Assembly (NCBI GenBank): GCA_964343805.1
Contig: CAYFLR010000025.1
Span: 14,846 to 78,845 of the forward strand
Length of the DNA: 64,000 bases
Origin: CAYFLR01 sp964343805
Lineage (GTDB): Bacteria > Bdellovibrionota_B > Oligoflexia > CAYFLR01
Direction: 5' to 3'
The position numbers and the translations under genes were made by a program. Under the pieces are notes generated by a model. The model ran no database searches. It was given only the letters and a program-made list of their open reading frames with translations, and was not told where the DNA came from. This document shows, piece by piece, positions 45,458-54,070 of this stretch. How positions within the stretch are numbered: position 1 is the stretch's first letter; every line of letters begins with the position of its first letter.

Positions 45458-47197
45458 TTACAAGTATTTTTTGAGTACTGCGAGCAGGTCATTTTTTTTC
45501 AGGGGTTTTCTAAGAAAGTCATCACAAAGTTTTAGAATCTCATCCTCTTCCTTTTTTAAAACTGATGCGGTGATAGCTATAATAGGAATATCTTTCAACT
45601 CGGGATCCTCTTTCAATATTCGAGCGGTATCATAGCCATCCAGTACGGGCAATTTCATATCTAATAGAAGAAGCTTGGGAAGATGTTTTATCATTAACTC
45701 TAGAGCTTCTTTGCCGTTTTTTGCGAATAAAATTTTAAAATTCCATCTCGCTAAATAGAGTTCGATGAGATCTCTATTGCAATCTAAATCTTCAGCCACC
45801 AAAATTGTTACTGGATCAAAAGAGAAATCTGGAAGTACTTGAGTAGGATTTTTATGTGAAGCTATAGTAGGATCATCGATCGCAACCTGAGGAATTGTTA
45901 TAAAAAAAGAGGTCCCTTGACCCACCTTGGAAGAGACCTTTATACTCCCCCCCATAAGTTCTATGAATCTCTTACTAATAGTTAAACCAAGCCCAGTCCC
46001 CTGCTTCGTTGGTTCTTTTCCTTCATCAGCTTGGCCGAACGCCTCAAAAATGACTTTATAATCTTCTTCATTAATTCCAATACCGGTGTCACTGACCTCA
46101 ATGGATAAATCTATTTCGCCTGATTGTCTCTCATGTTTATTTATGGCTTTAAATATTACACTCACCCGACCTTCATCGGTAAACTTGAGAGCATTACCAA
46201 CCAAGTTCATCATAACTTGGGTTAATCTGGTATGATCTAAAAAGAGAGAGGAAGGAACCCCTCCATCAATCTCCGTTTTAAACTCGATATTTTTCTCTTT
46301 AAAGGTATCTCCAAAAAAGATCTGCACTTCATCTATGATTTTTTGAACAGAAGTGGGATGCAAATCTATAGTGTATTTTCCCGCATCTACGGCCGAAAGA
46401 TCCAACACATCATTGATGATACGCATCAGAGTGGTTCCGGCAGTGGAAATCATTTGCAAGTATTTTATCTTTTTTGCATCAGTTTCTGAGTCCTGTAACA
46501 AATCTGAAAAACCAAGTATAGCATTCATGGGAGTTCGGATCTCATGAGACATGTTAGCCAGAAATGTACTTTTAGCCTGACTTGCAGACTCGGCTCTGAT
46601 GCGCGCATCATTGAGCTCATAGGTTCTTCTTTTCACCTGATCTTCTAACTTCTGATTGGCATTTTTCTCGATTTCCAGCGCTCGAATTCGATCGACCCCC
46701 ATCTCCCCTATGATCTCTGTGAGCTCCACTAAAACGGTCATCTTACTTTTGATATCTTCCTGACTAAAGATGGGAACTTTTTGGAGAGCTTTAAGGTACT
46801 CTTCTTCATTAAAGCCAAATTCAACGGCCTGTTTTTTAAAAAACTCACGATCTGGTTTTTCAAAAAAGAACTGACCTGTGAAAAAGTTACCTAAATGCTT
46901 ACCATTCACTCGCACAGGTATGGCCACATCCACTAAGCCATTTTTACACTTGTAGACATTATAGGAACTTTCCTCAGAAAGCTTTCCCGCCAAAACAGTA
47001 TCACTTTCTTTACATCTTTCAGCTGTTTTTGGGCAAATGCGATGAAACTTAGTACAGATATCTTGCCACCCGGTGGCAATATGAACATGCCCTTCAAGAT
47101 CTAGGAAAGCTAAGGTCAATCCATTGATAGCTGAATAGCTTTCACAATAGCGCTTCAACCTTTGGATATCAAATATTTCAGAAAATTTATAGGACAT
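45458..47197 (-). CDS. PocR-domain hybrid histidine kinase with receiver
   Basis: This 579-residue cytoplasmic protein has a PocR sensory domain (about 6-165) with the conserved cysteines C48, C55, C62 and C84. A short coiled coil leads to HisKA (H218 in NMSHEIRTPMN), HATPase (about 330-445; TGIGINEEDYK, GTGLGLTISK) and a C-terminal receiver (about 460-577; Asp in LLLLDMKLPVLDGY). PocR domains bind small molecules such as propanediol-type ligands in characterised cases. Here it starts 12 nt after the persulfide dioxygenase gene and shares its operon, so a sulfur or redox signal is possible; this is inference. Confidence 0.9.
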   Translation of the reverse strand: MSYKFSEIFDIQRLKRYCESYSAINGLTLAFLDLEGHVHIATGWQDICTKFHRICPKTAERCKESDTVLAGKLSEESSYNVYKCKNGLVDVAIPVRVNGKHLGNFFTGQFFFEKPDREFFKKQAVEFGFNEEEYLKALQKVPIFSQEDIKSKMTVLVELTEIIGEMGVDRIRALEIEKNANQKLEDQVKRRTYELNDARIRAESASQAKSTFLANMSHEIRTPMNAILGFSDLLQDSETDAKKIKYLQMISTAGTTLMRIINDVLDLSAVDAGKYTIDLHPTSVQKIIDEVQIFFGDTFKEKNIEFKTEIDGGVPSSLFLDHTRLTQVMMNLVGNALKFTDEGRVSVIFKAINKHERQSGEIDLSIEVSDTGIGINEEDYKVIFEAFGQADEGKEPTKQGTGLGLTISKRFIELMGGSIKVSSKVGQGTSFFITIPQVAIDDPTIASHKNPTQVLPDFSFDPVTILVAEDLDCNRDLIELYLARWNFKILFAKNGKEALELMIKHLPKLLLLDMKLPVLDGYDTARILKEDPELKDIPIIAITASVLKKEEDEILKLCDDFLRKPLKKNDLLAVLKKYL

Positions 47198-47209
47198 CTA
47201 TCACACCCT

Positions 47210-48595
47210 CTACGAACAACTACTTCCCGACGAATTCCAACTAAAAAACCCACCATTCAAATCATAAACATCTTGATATCCTTTTTGCTTTAAAATACTG
47301 TCAGCAATAATCGAGCGGTATCCTCCTTGACAATAGGTCATAATGGGAGCTTCTTTTTTAAAGAGATCGCTATCTACTTTTTCTTCCACACTCACCAGCT
47401 CCACATGCACCGATGTTTCGACTTTTCCATTATTGAGTCGCTCTAAAGGAGTTCTCACATCCAAAATATTCAGGTCACCCTTTTGCATTTCTTTTGCTTT
47501 TGCCGGATCAATTTGCGGGATTTGATCGCTTAAGTAGTCCATTGGGATATCCTCCACCGGGCAATAAGCAATCACATGATCCAAACCCACCCGGGCAAAG
47601 CGAACGAGCGCCTCTTCGTAGCGATCTTGATGGCAGATCACCACAATCGGCTTATTTTGATTGATAAGAGCACCCGCCCATGGTGCAAACATTCCATCTA
47701 GGCTTATATTAATAAATCCAGGAAAAAAGGACTTGGCAAAATCAGCAGGAGAACGAGTGTCTACTAAATTAAAACTGTTATGATCTTGAAATTCTCTTTT
47801 TAATTGGTCCGCCCCTACTTTCTTTACTTTATTTAAAATTTCATTAACGGGAGTTATTTTTCCTGATTTATTTAATTCCACATCCACCAGAAAATACTTG
47901 GGGGGAGTTTCTTGGTTTTCTGATATTTTCTCAACAAAAGTATCCACATCGTCAATTTTAAGCGCGTAGTTCACTTCCAACTGCTCGCCAATGGATGTTT
48001 TGGTTTCTGCTCGGAGACTTTTCCCACACATGGAGCCCGCCCCATGAGCAGGGTAAACAGTGAGTTCAGGAGGAAGCTTCTTCAGCCTCTGAATAGAGTG
48101 GTACATTTTGGTGGCTAGTTCCTTTTGAGAAATGCCGGCAGAAGCTAGCAAGTCAGGTCGCCCCACATCGCCGTTAAAAAGGGTATCTCCGGTGAAGGCC
48201 GCAATGGGGTCAGCATCAGCTTTGGTTTTATCATAACAAAGGGTCGTGATGTCTCCGAGAGTATGACCTGGGGTTTCCCAGAATTTTAATTCCACGTCAC
48301 CAAAAGTGAGAGTCTTTCCATCAGTGAGGGCTTCATGCTGAAAACTGACACCAGCATTCTTGCCCACATAGATCTTACAGCCGTACTTTTCAGCCAACTC
48401 CATATGACCAGCCACAAAGTCAGCATGAACATGAGTCAATAAAACTCCCACCAGTTTGAGCTTATTGGTATTTATAAATTCTTCGTACTGGGCAATATCT
48501 CGAAGGGGATCTATTAAGAGAACTTGACCTTGACTTGAGATGTGATAGCTGGCTTGAGCCAAGCAACCTAAATAGTATTGTTTTATATCTATCAT
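47210..48595 (-). CDS. Persulfide dioxygenase fused to two rhodanese domains
   Basis: This 461-residue protein has an ETHE1-type metallo-beta-lactamase domain (about 1-240) with THVHADFVAGH (H55, H57, D59, H64) and CLAQASY near the start. Two rhodanese domains follow: the first with C321 in VVICHQDRYEEA, the second with C422 in TYCQGGYRS, the canonical loop. The family oxidises glutathione or other persulfides to sulfite and moves sulfur between thiols. It is the first gene of an operon with a PocR kinase, with AAGGAA before the ATG. It links the window's sulfur reduction genes with sulfide detoxification. Confidence 0.93.
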   Translation of the reverse strand: MIDIKQYYLGCLAQASYHISSQGQVLLIDPLRDIAQYEEFINTNKLKLVGVLLTHVHADFVAGHMELAEKYGCKIYVGKNAGVSFQHEALTDGKTLTFGDVELKFWETPGHTLGDITTLCYDKTKADADPIAAFTGDTLFNGDVGRPDLLASAGISQKELATKMYHSIQRLKKLPPELTVYPAHGAGSMCGKSLRAETKTSIGEQLEVNYALKIDDVDTFVEKISENQETPPKYFLVDVELNKSGKITPVNEILNKVKKVGADQLKREFQDHNSFNLVDTRSPADFAKSFFPGFINISLDGMFAPWAGALINQNKPIVVICHQDRYEEALVRFARVGLDHVIAYCPVEDIPMDYLSDQIPQIDPAKAKEMQKGDLNILDVRTPLERLNNGKVETSVHVELVSVEEKVDSDLFKKEAPIMTYCQGGYRSIIADSILKQKGYQDVYDLNGGFFSWNSSGSSCS

Positions 48596-48637
48596 ACTAA
48601 TTTCCTTTCAAAAATTACTCAAATTTAACCTTTTATT

Positions 48638-48645
48638 CCTAACTA
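48638..48645 (-). promoter_or_regulatory. Third CCTAACTA box, before persulfide dioxygenase
   Basis: TAGTTAGG (minus strand) lies 43 bp before the dioxygenase start, downstream of a TTGACC (-35-like). The same 8-mer occurs twice in the MarR promoter. An 8-mer can recur by chance in 64 kb, so this is suggestive only. Confidence 0.35.
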
Positions 48646-48718
48646 GCTAAGTTTTTGATTAAGGTCAAGGACTAGTAGGACGATAAAATTAAGAAAGAGC
48701 AATGATCTGGAGTATAAT

Positions 48719-49054
48719 ATGAAAATCTTTCTCACACTATGTATATTCTCTAGTTTTTTCTTATTCTGTAATGATAATGATACAGATAAATCCACCGATG
48801 ATCAGACTTTAAAAGAGAAAAGTACTGCTATTAATCCAACCGATTCATGCGGTCAGAAAGATCTCACCTTCGGGAGAAGTGAGTAAGGTCATAACCATAG
48901 CCGGAACAGGGGAAGAAGCGATAAATTCCAAGTTTAAAGGACCTAAAGGCATTGCGGTTGATAAGAAAGGAGATGTTTATATCTGCGATGCTAAGAATAA
49001 TAAAGTGCGAAAACTTAAGAAAAAAAATAGGAAGCCAAAGAAACCCAAAAAATG
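48719..49054 (+). pseudogene. Remnant of an NHL-repeat lipoprotein
   Basis: ATG 48719 follows GGAG and opens a 55-residue frame with signal segment and lipobox-like FLFC, ending at TAA 48886. The next frame carries a clear NHL-repeat end: VRKISPSGEVSKV, then GPKGIAVDKKGDVYICDAKN and a Lys-rich tail to TGA 49054. Only one repeat is left between a short N-terminus and the end, so there was probably an internal deletion plus a frameshift. NHL repeats normally come in sets of five or more. It fills most of the 48596-49206 gap. Confidence 0.6.
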
Positions 49055-49206
49055 AGACACTTCGAGCCATCCCACCAAGCAAATCACCAATATAAATAGA
49101 TATTTTAATTATTTTTTTCTTTTTTACTAATCATCTTATTAAAAAACCCGAAGACAAGAAAAAACTAGGTAGATGTATAATTTTTACACTTTAGGAGTCT
49201 TAAAAG

Positions 49207-50679
49207 TTGAATAAACTTTTTCACTTATCATGCTTGCTGCTTACCCTCATAAGTAGCTATATCTATGCAGATGATATAGATATGGCGAATAAAAGTCTGC
49301 TGGGTGTGGGTCGCTTAGAAGTTAATGGACTATTTAAACTTCCCTCTTTTTCGACAGATAACCGTCCTGAGTGTATTGCAGACCAAACCGGATCCATCAT
49401 TTATGATACAAGCAAAAAGTCCATCTTTGTTTGTACAGGTCAAGGGTGGGTTACCCAGAAAGATGAGTCTACAGACCCCAAAGCAGAAAATGTTCTCAGC
49501 GGGGTTTCCTATAAATTATCAGGAGCTGAAAAGACAGGGTCATTGAAGAAAGCTTGTCTTGCTACTGGATCAGTAGAAAAGGGGACTCAAGGTCTTTTTT
49601 GCGCTGATAATAGTGCCACTGCTACAACATCGGATATCATTCAAGGTAAGACTGCATGGTTAAATGGTCAATTTGTTGCAGGAACCTACTCTCCTATTGA
49701 TTTAACACCGGACCTATCTGGGGTAAGTTTTACCAGTTTAGTTGATCAACAGCCAAGTAGCTTTATTGAATCTAATACAGTAACCATTACGGGTTTAACA
49801 CCTAATGTCGGGGTGCTCGTCACATTGTCGGGTGAAACAACAGGAAGAGTGAATATCAATGGTCGAGGGTGGACGACTGGAGGCTACGTTGCAAATGATG
49901 AAACCATTAAATTGGGACTCACCACCTCAGATACATCTTTAACCAATCGCACTGTATCAATCGCAATTGATGGAAATTCCTTTAATTGGAGTGTTACAGT
50001 AGAAAGCATCGTACTTACAACTGATGATAGTGCTAAAAAGTTTACCAATGGGTATAAGAAATCCTGTTACAGTTACATCACTGATGTGAACTATGTTGCA
50101 GAAGACGGAGGTGATGGAATCTACTGGATCGATCCGGCTATGGATAACTCTCCCATTAAAATCTATTGCGATATGACCAATGATGGTGGCGGATGGACTC
50201 GGGTTGCGGGAATTAATGCGGCGAACCTCAATCATTCCAATGTAAATACCGTAGCCTGGTCAGGAAGTGACCCCACCTCTGATGGCAAACTCTCCGATGA
50301 AACCATTAATTTGATTAAGTTTACCAATTCCAGTAACGAAGCGGCTTACAGGCTCACCTGTAACAGTGTAACCGCATATTTTCCCGGCAGCTGCGTTTTT
50401 GATGCCACCCCAACTACCGTAGGTAGTGACTGCATAGTACACTCCCCAACCTATGCTTCCCCCTTAACATCAACCTCTACTGCAACTCCCGGAGATGGAT
50501 GTGGAAGTGAATCTTACAATGCAACTTTAAGTTCTCTAGAAATTATTCCTGGTTGTACTCCAGCCGACAATACCGCTCCTGTTTCCTATCGACGCCTCGA
50601 TTGGCGAGGAGCTTCTGAAGATAATGGATGCCAGGAAGGTAATAACTTGAGTAATAATGGCGAGCTTTTTGTAAAGTAG
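49207..50679 (+). CDS. Exported fibrinogen-related-domain protein
   Basis: TTG start behind AGGAG. The 490-residue product has a signal peptide (1-21, YADD). An N-terminal segment reads GSIIYDTSKKSIFVCTGQGW, a pattern seen in bacterial tail- or collagen-associated proteins. Then come Thr/Ser-rich beta repeats (about 165-275) and a fibrinogen-like domain (about 283-490): DGIYWIDP, IKIYCDMTNDGGGWTRV and several disulfide-type cysteines. Fibrinogen-related domains often bind sugars or acetyl groups on surfaces. It lies 17 nt before an SPKA lipoprotein gene and is probably co-transcribed. A role in attachment is inference. Confidence 0.82.
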   Translation: MNKLFHLSCLLLTLISSYIYADDIDMANKSLLGVGRLEVNGLFKLPSFSTDNRPECIADQTGSIIYDTSKKSIFVCTGQGWVTQKDESTDPKAENVLSGVSYKLSGAEKTGSLKKACLATGSVEKGTQGLFCADNSATATTSDIIQGKTAWLNGQFVAGTYSPIDLTPDLSGVSFTSLVDQQPSSFIESNTVTITGLTPNVGVLVTLSGETTGRVNINGRGWTTGGYVANDETIKLGLTTSDTSLTNRTVSIAIDGNSFNWSVTVESIVLTTDDSAKKFTNGYKKSCYSYITDVNYVAEDGGDGIYWIDPAMDNSPIKIYCDMTNDGGGWTRVAGINAANLNHSNVNTVAWSGSDPTSDGKLSDETINLIKFTNSSNEAAYRLTCNSVTAYFPGSCVFDATPTTVGSDCIVHSPTYASPLTSTSTATPGDGCGSESYNATLSSLEIIPGCTPADNTAPVSYRRLDWRGASEDNGCQEGNNLSNNGELFVK

Positions 50680-50696
50680 AGCTGCAAGAGTTAAAT

Positions 50697-52097
50697 ATGA
50701 AATTCCTAATCCTATTCATTTTATTAATATCATCATGCACCAAAGAGGATGGCAGCGATGATCCTTCTAAAGAAGAGTCACCCCAGGCAGCGATTGTAAA
50801 GCCAAAATATTTTACTAAAAAAATTGACATATCGGTGGGTATGTCCCCCAAAGCATCTCCTAAAGCATCACCGAAAGCGTCTCCCAAAGCTTCTCCTAAG
50901 GCATCACCAAAAGCAAGTCCCAAAATTAGCCCTAAAGCTATGGCTGAACTGGTAGGGTTTAAACAAAAAGAGAGTTCAAAAGACTATCGGCTGAAAGTTT
51001 TTCTGCTCCCGGAGTCCACCTCAGATTTTTTTAAATTAAAAGAACTCAACGAACTTCCCAAACTGCAAATCCAAGATCATGTAAACCCCACCGATTCCTT
51101 TCAGGATTCTCTCAGCTTTAACCACAGTCAATTGGAGCAAAATGAAATTCAAATTAGAATTAGCCATCCCGAAAAATTTAAAAATGCACCCTTAGCAGTG
51201 GTCACCCTATTTAAAGTAGTAGCTAACACTGAAATTGTTTTTTTAACTACTATCGCTGAAATCGCACCCAATGATGAAATTATTTATCTTAATTTGAGTA
51301 ATACTTTGGCCACCTCGCTCATTTCTAATAATGGGATTCCTCGAGTCACCCCCAGTTCTTTCACAAGTTTTGAAAATCTTTCGACCGATCTAGGGAAGGT
51401 AGAAAACGAGTTAAATTCTATGATAAAGGAAGACGTCACTTTACCGATAGATCAACAAGTGGAATACCTTAAAGCCTTTATGGAGAATCGCATAGCAACT
51501 TCATCAATTACTCAAACTCAAGTGGCACAACATTTAGCTTCTTTGGAGACCCAAATCAAAATTGAGGTGGTGCAAGAAAGTTTAGAATCTTCCAAGGAGG
51601 ATATGGGAGAGGATGAGCTTGTTTCCATGGTGAACGAATCATTTGATTTAACATTAAAAGAGAAAATTGAACAGTTAATAGCCAAAATGAATGAAGAGGA
51701 AGCTCAACAATTGCTCATGGAAATAGCCAGTGATTTAACAAAAGAGGAAGATAAGCAGGCTATCTTAGCAGAAATAAAAGCCACCAAACAAGTGGCTCCA
51801 GAAATTACTCAACTAGATGAAACACTGGAAAATTTTGTCAGTGTAGATTCACTCGATGAAATTGAAAGAGGTGAAGCTGAAGAAATTACCGTAATACCAA
51901 ATGAAACCCTCGCTGCGCTCGCAGATGTTTTTGGTAAAAGGCTATTTAATGTAAATCAATTGACTGTTAAAGATAACTTCATTTTGAAGATAGAAGAAAA
52001 TCCTCCAGTTGAGTGCTCTCCCGCATACGAAAGTTATACTTATTTAAATGCCCAAGCAAATAAATTGTTAGTGTGTAATGGAAAGGCATGGCAGTAA
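50697..52097 (+). CDS. SPKA-repeat lipoprotein, paralogue of the 21009 protein
   Basis: This 466-residue protein has a signal segment ending LLISSC (lipobox, about C14), eight SPKA-type units (about 50-81, one SPKI) and an acidic helical domain (about 85-400). TLATSLISNNGIPRVTPSSF in that domain aligns with YATNLLSRNDRLMLTPSAY of the 21009 protein. The C-terminus reads YLNAQANKLLVCNGKAW and stops, like the VCTGQGW segment of the fibrinogen-domain protein just upstream. Only a weak ribosome site precedes the ATG, suggesting coupled translation. The two may form a surface complex. Confidence 0.82.
   Translation: MKFLILFILLISSCTKEDGSDDPSKEESPQAAIVKPKYFTKKIDISVGMSPKASPKASPKASPKASPKASPKASPKISPKAMAELVGFKQKESSKDYRLKVFLLPESTSDFFKLKELNELPKLQIQDHVNPTDSFQDSLSFNHSQLEQNEIQIRISHPEKFKNAPLAVVTLFKVVANTEIVFLTTIAEIAPNDEIIYLNLSNTLATSLISNNGIPRVTPSSFTSFENLSTDLGKVENELNSMIKEDVTLPIDQQVEYLKAFMENRIATSSITQTQVAQHLASLETQIKIEVVQESLESSKEDMGEDELVSMVNESFDLTLKEKIEQLIAKMNEEEAQQLLMEIASDLTKEEDKQAILAEIKATKQVAPEITQLDETLENFVSVDSLDEIERGEAEEITVIPNETLAALADVFGKRLFNVNQLTVKDNFILKIEENPPVECSPAYESYTYLNAQANKLLVCNGKAWQ
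50844..50939 (+). repeat. 12-bp tandem repeat coding for (SPKA)8-type
   Basis: Eight 12-bp units encode Ser-Pro-Lys-Ala/Ile. Codons differ widely (TCC, TCT, TCA, AGT, AGC for Ser), so the peptide rather than the DNA is conserved. Confidence 0.92.
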
Positions 52098-52214
52098 AAA
52101 AAAATTATAGCTAGAACAAGAGAGTCAAAAGAGTTCTCAGTAAATCAAACCTTTTTCACACTATTCTTAATCATAACCAACAAAAATGATATGATAGCAC
52201 TCTGAATAATCGAA

Positions 52215-52227
52215 GGTGATTATCACC
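52215..52227 (+). promoter_or_regulatory. Small palindrome before the glycosyltransferase pair
   Basis: GGTGAT and ATCACC flank a single T, 20 bp before the ATG at 52248. TATGAT (52190-52195) upstream could be a -10 box. It may be an operator or a weak hairpin. Confidence 0.25.
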
Positions 52228-52247
52228 AAGTATATTTGGAGCTACCT

Positions 52248-54034
52248 ATGATCGAGCCAACTCTCGCTATTTTAAATAGATACAAACGTTTTTTTCCGTT
52301 TGTATCCCTCTTTTTGGTAATACTTATTCATTTATATCTCACTGGTGTTTTTACTTTTCCTTTGATTTTGAATCCTCATAAAATTTTTGTGGGTGGCCTA
52401 GGCGGGGATAAATATCAATTTATATGGGGATTTTGGTGGTATAAACATGCCTTAACAGAGATCTTCACCAATCCCTTATTCACCCATCTCCAATATTACC
52501 CAGACGGCGTTTCACTGGCCTATCATGATATGAGTTACTTTTGGACTTTACTATCAGTCCCGTTACAGGCCTTCATGCATCCAACTCTCATTTTTAATCT
52601 CTTTTTATTAGTTTCCATATTTTTGAACGGGATGTGCTTTTATAAGCTAGCTCTGGAGATATCTCAGAATAAAATGGGCTCTCTTTTTGGTAGTATATTA
52701 TTTGCCTATTGCCCCTATTTTATTGGTCGATTTCGAGTGGGACATATTGTCTATTTCTATTAGAATTGTGGAGGTCCCAAAAGAATGTTGCCAAATTCAA
52801 TCCCCATAAAATGGCTTTATATTTTTGCTTCACCTCTTTAATAACTTTTTATTATGGCACTGCCTTAGTTTTTATTTCCTTGACGGTTTTATGTTTCCTA
52901 CTTTGGAAAAATAGAAAAAGCAATCTAAGAAATTGGTTTAAGAATTTTCTACAAGGAGCTAGGAAGCCTGTTTTTATAACTTTAGTGTTGCTTGGTCCTA
53001 TTACTAGCATCATGTTTTACCAAAAGTATTTTGGACCCTTTAACAAAGCGGCTCAATCTTGGAAATCATTACAAACTAGCTCGGTGGATCTCATAGCACA
53101 CTTTATTCCCGATCATACTGTGGCTAGAGCCTCTTTATGGGATCGCAGCCGCATCAATATTGATAAAGCTTATTGGTACAAAAAGAATTTGGCTGGTTCC
53201 TATTATGAAAAGTCTGTCTATGCAGGAATCCTCTCATGGCTAACTCTCCTTGTCGCTCTTTTATTCAGCCCGCTTCGAAAGAGGACATGGCCTTTTATTA
53301 TATTATTCTTTTTCTTCTTTATTTTTAGTTTGGGTCCGACTCTATTTGTCTATGGCAAACCTTATTTAACAGGACTACTTCCAGCCAGAATGCTGGCTTA
53401 TATTCCCCTGGCAAATGTAATTAGAGGGGTCAGTCGATTTTCCTATTTCATGCCTTTAGCAGCTGGAATCATTTTCGCATTGGGATTAACTCTCATCCCC
53501 TCAAAGTTTAGATTTGCTGGACCCGTATTAGCACTTATCGCAATTACAGTCACCTTATGGGAATTCCTACCAGGTAAACCTTTAACAGGTAACATTAGCA
53601 GATTCAACTCACCTTATTATGAAAAGGTCCTAGAGGAAAAAGGAGATTACGGAATTATGAACGTTCCTTTAGACTACCATGGAGCTAAAGGCGGTGCTGA
53701 TATTTATTTATACACTCAAGTTTATCATCAAAAGCCGATGCTAGGAGGCATGGTCTCTCGTGAGCCTCCATCAGTGCTAAAACGATGGAAAGAATCCCCC
53801 TTAATCCAAGCTTTTTATCATGCAGATTATGGTAATCGGCGCATTAAATTTGATCCCACTGTCATGAATGACTTTCTTCCAACACTAAAAAAGCTCAAAG
53901 TCAAATATGTTATTCTTCATAAGGTAAAACTGCATGGGGACGACCTATCAAAATTGAGCTCAGCCATTGAACAAAAAGTAGGATCACCCTCTCATCAGGA
54001 TAAAGAGATCGTGGTATTTACTATACCTATCTAG
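52248..54034 (+). pseudogene. GT-C-type membrane glycosyltransferase-like gene, frameshifted
   Basis: The start is placed at ATG 52248 behind GGAG; a TTG at 52236 is weaker. The N-terminal frame has GGLGGDKYQFIWGFWWYKH and TNPLFTHLQYYPDGVS, typical of polytopic GT-C-like or YfhO-like membrane proteins. It stops at TAG 52761, while the continuation (LELWRSQKN onward) lies in another frame that overlaps from 52709. A single indel near 52740-52763 would restore about 595 residues with some ten helices and a soluble C-terminal domain. It may be a genuine mutation or a sequencing error. The catalytic Asp would be the GGD region. Confidence 0.75.
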
Positions 54035-54070
54035 TGTTGATGTTTTAAAGATAATTTAGGTACCTTGATT

